Shown here: one piece after another, positions 41,026 to 51,086 of the stretch
Layout: every line of letters begins with the position of its first letter
How positions within the stretch are numbered: the first letter of the stretch is position 1
Source of the DNA: Phycisphaerales bacterium
GTDB taxonomy: Bacteria > Planctomycetota > Phycisphaerae > Phycisphaerales > UBA1924
NCBI GenBank assembly: GCA_947459215.1
Contig: CANHCQ010000005.1
Span: 1 to 64,000, forward strand
DNA length: 64,000 nucleotides
Direction of reading: 5' to 3'
The notes under the pieces: model-generated
What the model was told of the DNA's origin: nothing
Database searches by the model: none
What the model saw: only the letters and a program-made list of their open reading frames with translations
Translations under genes and position numbers: made by a program

Positions 41026-42030
41026 ATGCCGCTGGTTGTTGTTGGGATTGACGAGGCTGGGCTCGGGCCGTTGCTCGGGCCGCTGTGCGTCGGGCTGAGT
41101 GCGTTTCGGGTGGAGGAGTGGGCCGAGGGGGAGCCGCGGCCGGACTTGTGGAAGCTCTTGTCGCGGGGCGTGTGCAAGGAACCGCGGGACGCCGCCGGAC
41201 GGGTGGCGGTGGCGGACTCCAAGGCGTTGAAACTGGCAAACTCGTCGGCGAAGCGGCATCCGTTGACGCACATGGAGCGCGGGGTGCTGGCGTTCGCGGC
41301 CCGACTGGCGGAAGTGCCGGTCGATTCGGACGAGATTCTGTTCGAGCTCCTGCACGCGGAACTGGACGACACGCCGTGGTATCGAACAGGCAAGGCGGTG
41401 ACGCTGCCGCTGTCGGCGAACCCGTCGCTGCACGCGATCGCGGCGAATCTGGTGAGCGGGGCGATGGCGGACGCGGGTGTGTCGCTTCTGGCGATGCGAT
41501 GCCGCGTGGTGGCCGAGCGGGAGTTCAACGCGATTATCGACCGCACGGGGAACAAGGCGGACGTGAGCATCGCGGCGTTGGCGGATCACTTGACGCTCGC
41601 GCTAACCCTTGCCCACGAGAACCCGGATGCGGCGATCCGTGTGGTGTGCGACAAGTTGGGCGGGCGGGATTCGTACGCGCCGGTGCTGCAGCAGTTGCTG
41701 CCGGGGTGGGACTGCCGCATTGTGGAGCAGGGATCGCAGCGGTCTCGGTACGACCTGACGCCGCCGCGGCCGGAGCTGCTGCCCTGCGGGGTGCTGCGGA
41801 TCAGTTTCCAGCCCGAGGCGGAGGACGCGCACCTGCCGGTTGCTCTGGCGTCGATGATCGCCAAGATCGTCCGGGAGTTGGCCATGCACCGGTTCAATCT
41901 GTATTGGCAGGGGAAGATGCCCGAGTTGAAACCGACGGCGGGGTACCGGCTCGACGCGCGGCGGTGGCTGGGCGATGCGAATGCTGTGCTGACGCGGCAG
42001 GATCGGGATGCGATGATCCGAAGAGCGTGA
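41026..42030 (+). CDS. divergent RNase HII-like (RNase H fold) protein
   Basis: The 334-residue protein starts with GIDEAGLGPLLGPL, very close to the RNase HII active-site segment GIDEAGRGPLAGP, with D9 and E10. Further matches are VADSKAL at 62-68 (DSKKL in RNase HII), VVCDKLGGRDSY with a candidate third acidic residue, and ASMIAKIVRE (ASIIAKVTRD). True RNase HII is about 200-220 residues. Here about 100 extra residues are inserted between the motifs, and the GRG arginine is Leu. It may cleave RNA-DNA hybrids with altered specificity or do something else. It is followed by a palindrome and ribD. Confidence 0.7.
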   Translation: MPLVVVGIDEAGLGPLLGPLCVGLSAFRVEEWAEGEPRPDLWKLLSRGVCKEPRDAAGRVAVADSKALKLANSSAKRHPLTHMERGVLAFAARLAEVPVDSDEILFELLHAELDDTPWYRTGKAVTLPLSANPSLHAIAANLVSGAMADAGVSLLAMRCRVVAEREFNAIIDRTGNKADVSIAALADHLTLALTLAHENPDAAIRVVCDKLGGRDSYAPVLQQLLPGWDCRIVEQGSQRSRYDLTPPRPELLPCGVLRISFQPEAEDAHLPVALASMIAKIVRELAMHRFNLYWQGKMPELKPTAGYRLDARRWLGDANAVLTRQDRDAMIRRA

Positions 42031-42049
42031 CACTCGCGGTGCTCAGAGA

Positions 42050-42079
42050 GCGAGCCGGGGCGAGGACGCCCCGGCTCGC
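42050..42079. repeat. CGAGCCGGGGCG palindrome, copy 2
   Basis: GCGAGCCGGGGCG-AGGA-CGCCCCGGCTCGC, a perfect 13-bp inverted repeat between the RNase HII-like gene and ribD. It matches the copy at 11301-11325. No T-run follows, so it is more likely a REP-type element than a terminator. Confidence 0.75.
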
Positions 42080-42113
42080 AGAAGAGTTGCGACAGCGCGA
42101 CCAACAATCGTGC

Positions 42114-43259
42114 ATGTCCGACCCTGCCTTCGATCGCCGTCTGCTGGACCTCGCCGCTCGTGTGGCGATGCGCTCGGTGGGGAACGTGGAGCCGAACCCG
42201 CTTGTGGGCGCGGTGGTCGTGCGGTGGATGGGGTCGACGCCCGAGGTGATCGGGATCGGGCATCATCGCCGGTTTGGTGAAGCACACGCGGAACGCGCGG
42301 CGCTCTCGGATTGCATGCGTCGCGGGCACGACCCGCGCGGAGCGACTGTGTATGCGACGTTGGAGCCGTGCAATCACACGGGCAAGCAGCCGCCGTGTGC
42401 GCTCGGGTTGATCGAGGCGGGTGTGGCGGAGGTGGTTGCTGCTCGGCGCGATCCAAACCCATTGGCGGCGGGGGGCTTCGAAGCGTTGGAGAAGGCGGGG
42501 ATTCGCTGCCGCGTGAGCGGCGACAGCCGAGCGGCGATCGCGTTGTCGGACCCTTTTGTGAAGCGGGTGAAGACCGGCCTCCCGTGGGTGATCGCCAAGT
42601 GGGCCCAGACCATCGACGGGCGGGTGGCGACGCGGAACGGGGAGAGCAAGTGGATCAGCGGCGATCGCTCGCGCAAGCGAGTGCACCGACTGCGGGCACG
42701 GGTGGACGCGGTGCTGACGGGGATGGGCACCGTGCTCGCAGATGATCCGATGCTCACGGCTCGAGACGTTCGCCGCGTGCGGCGTGCGGCGATGCGCGTT
42801 GTGGCGGACACGGACCTTGACATGCCCGAGACGGCGAAACTGGTCACAACCGCCCGGGACTTGCGAACCATCGTCGCGTGTTCCGCCGAGCTCGCGACCG
42901 GGGAGATCACCCGCGCGAAGCGGCAGCGATTGGCGACGGCGGGGGCGGTGGTGGTCGGCGTCCCGACGATCGGCGAGCGACTGGACCTTGCTGCGCTCTT
43001 GCGACTGCTCGCCAGCGAGCACGGTGTGTCGTCGGTGCTGGTGGAGTCCGGCCCCGGACTGCTCGGCTCGATGCTCGATGCCGACCTTGTGGATGAGCTC
43101 GTCGTCTACGTTGCGCCGATGATGCTGGGCGACGAGATGGCCCGGGCCGCGGCGGCGGGGCGGATCGCGCCAACGCTCAGCATGGCTCAGCGGTACGAGT
43201 TGCTCCGGGCCAAACGCATCGAGAACGATCTCGAAGTTGTGTACCGGAGGCGGGCGTGA
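42114..43259 (+). CDS. ribD: bifunctional riboflavin biosynthesis deaminase/reductase
   Basis: RibD deaminates and reduces the pyrimidine intermediate of riboflavin synthesis. The N-terminal deaminase domain has the zinc site H58-A-E60 in EAHAERAAL and C86 and C95 in LEPCNHTGKQPPC. The reductase domain includes WVIAKWAQTIDGRVAT, GESKWISGDRSR and the glycine-rich VLVESGPGLLGSML. The 381-residue length fits. The ATG at 42114 begins MSDPAFDRRLLDLAAR. Other rib genes are absent, so it is isolated from ribE/ribBA/ribH. The stop overlaps the GNAT gene. Confidence 0.94.
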   Translation: MSDPAFDRRLLDLAARVAMRSVGNVEPNPLVGAVVVRWMGSTPEVIGIGHHRRFGEAHAERAALSDCMRRGHDPRGATVYATLEPCNHTGKQPPCALGLIEAGVAEVVAARRDPNPLAAGGFEALEKAGIRCRVSGDSRAAIALSDPFVKRVKTGLPWVIAKWAQTIDGRVATRNGESKWISGDRSRKRVHRLRARVDAVLTGMGTVLADDPMLTARDVRRVRRAAMRVVADTDLDMPETAKLVTTARDLRTIVACSAELATGEITRAKRQRLATAGAVVVGVPTIGERLDLAALLRLLASEHGVSSVLVESGPGLLGSMLDADLVDELVVYVAPMMLGDEMARAAAAGRIAPTLSMAQRYELLRAKRIENDLEVVYRRRA

Positions 43260-43771
43260 GCGCGGCGACGAACATCTCGGTACGACGGGCGACGCCGAAC
43301 GAGATGCCGCTCGCGGCTGCGTTGTTTGGCGAGTACGCACAGAGCATTGCGTATCTCTGTGCCGCCTCGTTTGCTCAGCAGAACCTCGACGAAGAACTTC
43401 GCTCGCTCCCGGGCAAGTACGCCGAGCCGGCGGGCTGCATCCTTCTCGCCCGAGATGCGAGCGGCGCACCGATCGGCTGCGTCGCGCTGCGCCCGATCGA
43501 CGCCGCACCGCACGATCGAGAAGGCGAGAGAGTCTGTGAGATGAAGCGTCTCTACACGCGGCCCGAGGCACGCGGACTCGGCGCGGGGCGACGGCTGTGT
43601 GAGGAACTGCTTGCGTTCGCCCGCAAGGCGGGGTACACGCTCATGAAGCTCGATACCGAGCCCGAACTCGAAGCCGCGTGCGCGTTGTATCGGTCGCTGG
43701 GATTTATTGATATCCCGCGGTACAACGACGACCCCAAACCCGAGACGTTGTACCTGGGCTTGCGGCTCTGA
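43256..43771 (+). CDS. GNAT-family N-acetyltransferase
   Basis: The 171-residue product has the GNAT fold: GCILLARDASGAPIGCVALR for strands 2-4, MKRLYTRPEARGLGAGRRLC with the acetyl-CoA-binding R-x-x-G-x-G/A segment, and LDTEPELEAACALYRSLGF. The acceptor is unknown. The GTG at 43256 overlaps the ribD stop (GTGA), so the two are translationally coupled. It converges on hutU, with hairpin repeats between. Confidence 0.88.
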   Translation: MSAATNISVRRATPNEMPLAAALFGEYAQSIAYLCAASFAQQNLDEELRSLPGKYAEPAGCILLARDASGAPIGCVALRPIDAAPHDREGERVCEMKRLYTRPEARGLGAGRRLCEELLAFARKAGYTLMKLDTEPELEAACALYRSLGFIDIPRYNDDPKPETLYLGLRL

Positions 43772-43845
43772 TAGAGCCTCTCGCGTCAGCGAGAGGTCGT
43801 TGGTGTGATGGGATCACGTCGAGCTCTCGCTTAGGCGAGAGGCTT
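43772..43845. repeat. CTCTCGC hairpin pair next to hutU
   Basis: GCCTCTCGC-GTCA-GCGAGAGG at about 43775-43796 and CTCTCGC-TTAG-GCGAGAGG at about 43823-43841 with TTTATC after it. The first read on the minus strand (GACCTCTCGCTGACGCGAGAGGCTCTATC as a pattern, given here by its parts) matches the hairpin at 45666-45690. Thus one element flanks each side of hutU. They may act as transcription barriers between convergent genes. Confidence 0.65.
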
Positions 43846-43851
43846 TATCGA

Positions 43852-45558
<1,707 letters not shown>

Positions 45559-45665
45559 GGAGCTTCAGGCTACGCGGGAACAGGGTTCGACGCAAGAGCG
45601 GGATCGAAATGGGCTGGACACGATGGCGGTGGCGGTGCAAGCCCGGCGGCGACGCGATGGCCTGG

Positions 45666-45692
45666 AGACCTCTGGCTTACGCCAGAGGCTCT
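45666..45692. repeat. CCTCTGGC hairpin between hutH and hutU
   Basis: ACCTCTGGC-TTAC-GCCAGAGGC followed by TCTATC. It is related in layout and flank (GCTCTATC / GCTTTATC) to the two hairpins on the other side of hutU. Confidence 0.6.
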
Positions 45693-45715
45693 ATCTTGGC
45701 GACGAGGTGCGGTGA

Positions 45716-47245
45716 CTACAGACCGACAAACGCGCCGGTGCGGATGAGCTCGGCGATGGCTTCGATGTCCGCGGTGAGCGGGCGGTCTTCGGTGAGTTTC
45801 TTGACCTTGGAGCGGACGATCTTGTACGCGGCCTCGACGCCCTTGCCGCTCTTGAGGGGGCGGTGGTATTCGAGGCCCTGGGCGGCGCAGAGGAACTCGA
45901 TCGCGACGACGCGGCGGGCGAGGTCGAGCGAGCGGGCGGCCTTGGCCGCGCTGCGGGGGCCGAAGGAGTTGTAATCCTCCATGCCGGCGGAGGTGGAGAG
46001 GTTCGCGACGCTGGCGGGCGTGGCGAGGCCGATCATCTCGTTGACGCAGGCCGCCGCGGTGTACTGGGCGATCATCAGGCCGCTCTGCAGGCCTGGGCGG
46101 GGGGAGAGGTAGGGCTTGAGGTGGCTCTCGGGCTCGAAGGCGCCGGTGATGAGGTACGTGCGACGCTCGCTGATCCCGGCGATGTGGCAGAGGGCTATGG
46201 AGAGCGTGTCGAGCGGGATGGCGAGCGGCATGCCGTGGAAGTTGGCGCCGGAGAGGATGTCGCCGCGCTTGGTTGAGCCCTTGGGGAACACAAGCGGGTT
46301 GTCGGTGACGGCGTTCAGCTCGCCGAACTCCAGCGTGGCGTAGAGATTGCCCGCGGCGTAACGGCAGGCGCCGAGCACGGTGGGGGCGGCGCGGAGGGAG
46401 TAGGGATCCTGCACGCGAGGGTCGTTCTCGACATGGCTCTTGACGATGCGGCTGCCGGAGAGGAGGTCACGCACCCGATTGGCGATGACGCGCATGCCGT
46501 CGTTGGAGCGGGCGTTGTATAGACGATCGTCGAGGAACTGGTCGGTTGCGCGGCAAGCATCGATGGACATGGCCAGCGCGGTGATCGCGGCGTCGAGCAG
46601 GAGATCGGTGTCGTGTGCCAAAAGGCAACCCCATCCGGCCATGAGATGTGTGCCGTTGATGAGGGCGAGCCCTTCCTTTGCGGAGAGCGACAGAGGCTTG
46701 ATACCGGCCTTGCGGAGCGCCGCGCCACCGGGCATCACGCGGGATGCACGGCCGACGGTTGCTTCGCCCTCCCCAATCGCCACCAGCGCGATCGCGGCGA
46801 GCGGAGCCAGGTCGCCGGAGGCTCCCACGCTGCCCACGCTCGGCACCACCGGGGTGATGCCGGCATTGAGCATCTTGACGATGGTTTCGCAGACGACCGG
46901 GCGGACGCCGGAGAGTCCTCGGGCCAGCGAGGCGGCGAGCAGGAGCATGGTGGCACGCACCACGTCGCGGGGCAGCGGGTCGCCCACGCCGGCTGCGTGG
47001 GAGCGGACGAGGTTGCGCTGCAGAGCGGCCAGATCGTTCTGGCCGATGCGCTGCTTGCTGAGGGAGCCAAAGCCGGTGTTGATGCCGTAGTGGGGGAGGC
47101 CGTCGGTCAGCGCCGTTTCCACGACCGCCCGAGAACGCTTCATCGCGGCGATTGACGCGGGGGAGACCTTGACCGTTTCGCCGGAGCGGGCGACGGCGAC
47201 GACGGCATCGATGGTGAGCGAGTCGGGGCGGAGGGTCAGCGGCAT
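45716..47245 (-). CDS. hutH: histidine ammonia-lyase
   Basis: HutH deaminates histidine to urocanate. The 509-residue protein has the MIO cofactor-forming tripeptide Ala-Ser-Gly at 142-144 (SVGSVGASGDLAPLA), the tyrosine loop PHYGINTGFGSLS near 51-63, and QDPYSLRAAPTVLGA-type active-site sequence. The ATG at 47245 (MPLTLRPDSLTIDAV) is preferred over upstream possibilities that would add a non-conserved tail. hutU is downstream, so the two first steps of histidine breakdown are probably co-transcribed. Confidence 0.96.
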   Translation of the reverse strand: MPLTLRPDSLTIDAVVAVARSGETVKVSPASIAAMKRSRAVVETALTDGLPHYGINTGFGSLSKQRIGQNDLAALQRNLVRSHAAGVGDPLPRDVVRATMLLLAASLARGLSGVRPVVCETIVKMLNAGITPVVPSVGSVGASGDLAPLAAIALVAIGEGEATVGRASRVMPGGAALRKAGIKPLSLSAKEGLALINGTHLMAGWGCLLAHDTDLLLDAAITALAMSIDACRATDQFLDDRLYNARSNDGMRVIANRVRDLLSGSRIVKSHVENDPRVQDPYSLRAAPTVLGACRYAAGNLYATLEFGELNAVTDNPLVFPKGSTKRGDILSGANFHGMPLAIPLDTLSIALCHIAGISERRTYLITGAFEPESHLKPYLSPRPGLQSGLMIAQYTAAACVNEMIGLATPASVANLSTSAGMEDYNSFGPRSAAKAARSLDLARRVVAIEFLCAAQGLEYHRPLKSGKGVEAAYKIVRSKVKKLTEDRPLTADIEAIAELIRTGAFVGL

Positions 47246-47312
47246 AGGCCGCGAGTGTACGAGGATGCGGACATGCCTTGCTTGGCGGTGGACGGAGCGG
47301 GCATGCGGGGTC

Positions 47313-47343
47313 AAAAAGAAAAGGACCGGCCGGAGGCCGGTCC
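47313..47343 (-). terminator. Rho-independent terminator of the HTH-receiver gene
   Basis: On the minus strand GGACCGGCC-TCC-GGCCGGTCC is followed by TTTTCTTTTT. It lies 35 bp beyond the stop of the regulator gene and separates it from hutH. Confidence 0.85.
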
Positions 47344-47378
47344 CAATGGTGCGTGTTGAGCAAAGGTCGGGTCGCTGA

Positions 47379-47957
47379 TTAGGCCACGAGGTTCGTGACG
47401 TTCTCGATGGCCTCGACGACCTGCCGGACCTGGAAGGGCTTGCGGAGGAAACCGTCGAAGCCCTGGCCCTTGAGGCTGAAAGCCTGGCCGTCGGTGAGCT
47501 TGCTGCTCATGGCGATGAGCTTGGTGATCTGCAGGCTCTCGTTCTTCTTGACGATGTCGGTCAGAGCCTTCGAGTCGCCGTTGCCGAGTTCGAGGTCCAT
47601 CAGCAGCACATGCGGCTTGAAGCGTTCGGCCTCGACGCCGGCGGCGAAGCCGGTGGAAGCGGAGCGGACTTCGTAGCTGGTCTGCTCGCTGAGGATCTTC
47701 TCGAGCGTGGCGGCGACTTCCTTGTCACCGTCAACGATCAGCACACGGGTGCGGCCGGACGCGATCCCCTCGAGCGGGATGTTGTGGGCCTTCATGAAAC
47801 GGATGAGTTCGCTGGTGGGGATCCGGCGGTCGCGGCTACCCGGGATGCGGTAGCCCTTGAGCGAACCGGAATCGAACCACTTGGAGACCGTGCGCGGCGC
47901 GACATTACAGATCTTCGCGACTTCGCCGGTCGTCAGCACTTCCTTGTCGATGGCCAT
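47379..47957 (-). CDS. regulator with excisionase/MerR-like HTH fused to a receiver domain
   Basis: The 192-residue protein starts with an AlpA/excisionase-type DNA-binding domain (LTTGEVAKICNVAPRTVSKW, then YRIPGSRDRRIPTSEL) up to about residue 60. A receiver domain follows: VLIVDGD, the phospho-acceptor D in LLMDLEL, the switch Ser in IAMSSK, and the lysine in LRKPF. The order DNA-binding domain first, receiver second is opposite to OmpR/NarL-type regulators. The ATG at 47957 has GAGGTGA directly upstream, among the strongest sites in the window. No histidine kinase is nearby. It has its own terminator. Confidence 0.88.
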   Translation of the reverse strand: MAIDKEVLTTGEVAKICNVAPRTVSKWFDSGSLKGYRIPGSRDRRIPTSELIRFMKAHNIPLEGIASGRTRVLIVDGDKEVAATLEKILSEQTSYEVRSASTGFAAGVEAERFKPHVLLMDLELGNGDSKALTDIVKKNESLQITKLIAMSSKLTDGQAFSLKGQGFDGFLRKPFQVRQVVEAIENVTNLVA

Positions 47958-48554
47958 CGCTTCACCTCGCGGGTACACAACGGGCGACGGATGACGCCCA
48001 CAACGCAGTTCGGGACCCGAACACCGGTCCCGAGACGCCAAGGAATCGGCGATGCCGACTTGGCGGTTGATCGCGAGAGAATCAGTCGGGCCAGAAAGTG
48101 CGGTTTTTCCGTATCTGGCGGGTTATCCGGTCGCGTCGCCGCGGACGGCACAGGTCTGACACCAGGCATCCGGATCGAGGCCGGGGAGACTCTCAACACC
48201 TTCCCAGAATGCGTATCTTCACAGGGAATCCGCAGTTGCTGCGGGCCTTGTTGACAGACCTGACGCGTTCCTAGTAGATTGACTACTGTTTGACCCTTTC
48301 CGGAGCGGGGCGGCGGGGTCTGGGTTTCTGGTTTGCGGTGGTGGGGGAGACAGATTGAGGAGCGGGTTGGGGAAAAGGTGGGGGTACGTGTCGCGGTCTG
48401 GGATTGCGTGTGCAACCTTCCGGATTGCGGCTCGAACATCTTGACCACGAGAACCACGGGCGGCCCTGCCCGGGGTGGATTCGGTCCCGCAGGAAGCGGG
48501 CACAGGCCGAGGCTGCTCGTCTGGCGCACTTACCGGCGCTCTTAGAGGATTCCG
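47958..48554. other. 597-bp divergent intergenic region
   Basis: This region lies between the leftward HTH-receiver gene and the rightward HEAT-like gene. It carries a good promoter candidate at 48251-48280 (listed) and an AGTAG-ATTGA-CTACT dyad overlapping its -10 element. Other parts show no gene. A leader of about 270 nt would precede the HEAT-like start. Confidence 0.5.
48251..48280 (+). promoter_or_regulatory. candidate sigma-70 promoter with overlapping dyad
   Basis: TTGACA at 48251-48256 and TAGATT at 48275-48280 are separated by 18 bp. The -10 element is part of the inverted repeat AGTAG-ATTGA-CTACT (about 48273-48287), which could be an operator. It points toward the HEAT-repeat-like gene. 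Confidence 0.5.
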
Positions 48555-50768
48555 ATGATCGCACGCACCATCCGCCGTACTTCTTCCGCTTTCACAGTTG
48601 CCGCGATGATCGCTGTCGCGGGCTTGGCGCTGCCCAGCGTGTCGTGGGCGCAGGATTCGAAGCCCGCGGAGTCGGGCGCGAAGGCGGCGAGCGAAACGGA
48701 TCTCCTGAAGGACTTCATCCACTTCACCCGCATCGCCCGCTACGACGTTGCGGCGCAGGTCGGGTCGGAGTTGCTGGGCCGTGGGATCAAGCCCAAGGAC
48801 TTTGTGTCGATGGTCGACGGGGCGGGTGAACAAGCCCGGTTCGACGAGACAGTGGGCCGCGCCATGCGGGTTGGTTCGCTGGAGCCGATCGCCGGCGCGA
48901 TGTACAAGCTGTACGAGTCCGGCCGTCTGGCGGCGGCGCGTGACCCGGGCGAGATCGCCGAGAACATCAAGAAGCTGACCGGCACGGTGCAGGGGCGTAT
49001 CCGTGCGTCCACGCGTCTGAAGGCGGCGGGCGAGTACGCGATGCCGCAGTTGCTGAACGCTCTCATGGATCGCGACAATCCGGCGTTGCGTTCGGAAGCC
49101 CAGCGTGTGCTGGTGGAGATCGGCAGCCAGTCGGTGATCCCGCTCGCGACGGCCATGGTGCACAGCGAGCCGGCCCAGGCTGAGCGTCTGGCCGATGTTC
49201 TCGGCCTGATCGGGCACCGCGCTGCGCTTCCGTTCCTGGCGGACCTGAAGACCTCGTCGACGGTGGCGAACGTGAAGGCCTCGACCGAGCGGGCCATGAA
49301 CCGCATCGACCCCGGCAGCGTGAATGCCGGCGTGGCCGATCTGTACCTCGGGCTCGCCGAGCGGTACTACGGGCAATCGCGCGATGTCACCAGCTTCGGC
49401 GGCGAGGACTTCCAGCTGCTCTGGTCGTACAACCCCTCGTCGGGCCTGAACATGACCGGTATCCGCACGGCGGTGTACCACGAGGCGATGGCAATGGCGC
49501 TCGCTGAGCGTGCGCTGACGATCGACGCCGGCAATCAGCAGGCGTTGGGTCTGTGGCTGGCGAGCAATCTCCGCCGCGAGATCCAGACCCCGCAGGGCTA
49601 TGAGAATCCGGCCTACGCCGCGGATCGCCGCGACGCGATGTACTTCGCGGTGGCGGCGGGCGCTGGCCCGAGCCAGGCCGTGCTCGCCCGCGCGGTGGAT
49701 GCCAAGGACACCATGCTGGCCCGGAAGGCGATCGGCGCGATCGAACGCACCGCGGGCAGTGGGGCACTGACGGCCAAGACGGGCGATCGCTCGCCGCTGG
49801 TCGAAGCCCTGACCTACCCGAACCGTCGCGTGCAGTATGAGGCTGCGTTGGCGCTGGGAGCATCGCAGCCTTCGGCTCCGTTTGCGGGCAGCGAACGCGT
49901 CGTTCCGACGCTCGCGGCCACGATCCGCGAGGCCTCGGCGAAGTATGCCGGCATCATCGCTCGCGATAACGAGCAGTATCAGGCGATCCGCAAGATCCTT
50001 GAGCAGGATGGGTACACGGTGCTGAGCCGCGGCTCGAGCCTGACCGAGCTCGACGGTGCGATCGCCGAGGTCCCGGCTGTCGATCTGCTCGTTGCCGTGG
50101 ACCCGAATGCGACGGAGGTTCCGGCGCTTATCACGTCGATCCGCGGGACGACCCGCACGGCGGCGACGCCCCTGCTGGCGCTGACGACTGCGGAGTCGTA
50201 TCCCGATCTGCGCCGTCGCTACGAGACCGAGACCAATGTGACCGTCCGCCCGCTCGCGACAGCGCCCGAGGCGATCAGCAAGGCGGCGAACGACCTCGTT
50301 CTCGCGGCGTCGGGCGGCCCGATCGCCAGCGACGAGGCGCAGGCGTATGCCGCCCGCTCGCTCGCGGTGCTGCGTGACCTTGCGGTCTCTCGCAACACGG
50401 CCCTTCCGGTGGAAGAGGCTGTGGTGCCGCTGATCAAGAGCCTGACCGAATCGACCGGTGCGACGAAGATGAGTGTGGCCGAGGTGCTGTCGCTCATCGG
50501 CCAGCAGCGTGCGCAGGTCGCGCTGATGGACGCGGCTCTCAACGCCAGCGGCAGTGATCGGATCGATCTGATGGTCAAGGTCGCGAGCAGCGCGAAGCGC
50601 TTCGGCAACCAGCTCGAGGATCGTCAGGTTCGCCGTGTGGTGGAGATGGCCAAGGGCAGCGATGTCGCGGAATCGACCGCGGCGGCGGCTCTGGCCGGCG
50701 CTCTGAACCTGCCGAACGCGGATTTGATTCAGTTCATCCTCGGCGGCCGCTCGCACCAGGCCCAGTAA
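48555..50768 (+). CDS. large exported HEAT-repeat-like protein
   Basis: The 737-residue product has a signal peptide (MIARTIRRTSSAFTVAAMIA to about VSWAQ) and a mainly helical body with HEAT/PBS-lyase-like units, for example GEYAMPQLLNALMDRDNPAL, RVLVEIGSQSVIPLATAMV and HRAALPFLADLKTSSTVAN near residues 155-240, and YPNRRVQYEAALALGASQP near 420. The later part (residues 460-600) looks like a receiver-type alpha/beta domain (QDGYTVLSRGSSLTELDG, VDLLVAVDPNATEVPAL). I do not recognise the protein. It may be a periplasmic scaffold. An AGAGGA site precedes the ATG, and an intrinsic terminator follows. Confidence 0.75.
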   Translation: MIARTIRRTSSAFTVAAMIAVAGLALPSVSWAQDSKPAESGAKAASETDLLKDFIHFTRIARYDVAAQVGSELLGRGIKPKDFVSMVDGAGEQARFDETVGRAMRVGSLEPIAGAMYKLYESGRLAAARDPGEIAENIKKLTGTVQGRIRASTRLKAAGEYAMPQLLNALMDRDNPALRSEAQRVLVEIGSQSVIPLATAMVHSEPAQAERLADVLGLIGHRAALPFLADLKTSSTVANVKASTERAMNRIDPGSVNAGVADLYLGLAERYYGQSRDVTSFGGEDFQLLWSYNPSSGLNMTGIRTAVYHEAMAMALAERALTIDAGNQQALGLWLASNLRREIQTPQGYENPAYAADRRDAMYFAVAAGAGPSQAVLARAVDAKDTMLARKAIGAIERTAGSGALTAKTGDRSPLVEALTYPNRRVQYEAALALGASQPSAPFAGSERVVPTLAATIREASAKYAGIIARDNEQYQAIRKILEQDGYTVLSRGSSLTELDGAIAEVPAVDLLVAVDPNATEVPALITSIRGTTRTAATPLLALTTAESYPDLRRRYETETNVTVRPLATAPEAISKAANDLVLAASGGPIASDEAQAYAARSLAVLRDLAVSRNTALPVEEAVVPLIKSLTESTGATKMSVAEVLSLIGQQRAQVALMDAALNASGSDRIDLMVKVASSAKRFGNQLEDRQVRRVVEMAKGSDVAESTAAAALAGALNLPNADLIQFILGGRSHQAQ

Positions 50769-51086
50769 GTCCTGCGGTGATCAAACAACGACGTGTCAAG
50801 GGTCGGCGTCGCGCCGACCCTTTTCGTTTGGTGAACCGCGCGGCGTGCGGCGGTGGGATTGCTCGGGCCATCCGGTGCGTTGCCGAAAACTCGAAGCGCC
50901 GGGAGTGGGGGAGGAGTGACGCCGGATGCTCGTTGACGCAACGCGGCCTGTTGCGTTCCCCAACCTGTTCTGCGTGGACTTTTGGCTTTCGGCGAACCGC
51001 TCCGGTACTCATTACGGAAATGAAGCAGCGGGGGATCTGTCACCCCGCATGGGATCGCCATCGGGAGCTTATCGCGACAGGCACGT
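50769..51086. other. 318-bp intergenic region
   Basis: After the terminator at 50798-50826, the stretch to the AraC gene holds no gene or repeat that I can support. It should contain the araC-type gene's promoter. Confidence 0.4.
50798..50826 (+). terminator. Rho-independent terminator of the HEAT-like gene
   Basis: AAGGGTCGGCG-TCG-CGCCGACCCTT followed by TTCG. The 11-bp perfect stem is 30 bp after the stop codon. The T-run is short, but AA/TT at the stem base extends it. Confidence 0.8.

Noticed and set aside
48219-50756. An 845-residue open frame on the minus strand opposite the HEAT-like gene
   Set aside because: Its composition is Arg/His/Gln-rich as expected of an antisense frame in GC-rich DNA; the plus-strand gene has a signal peptide, ribosome site, promoter and terminator.
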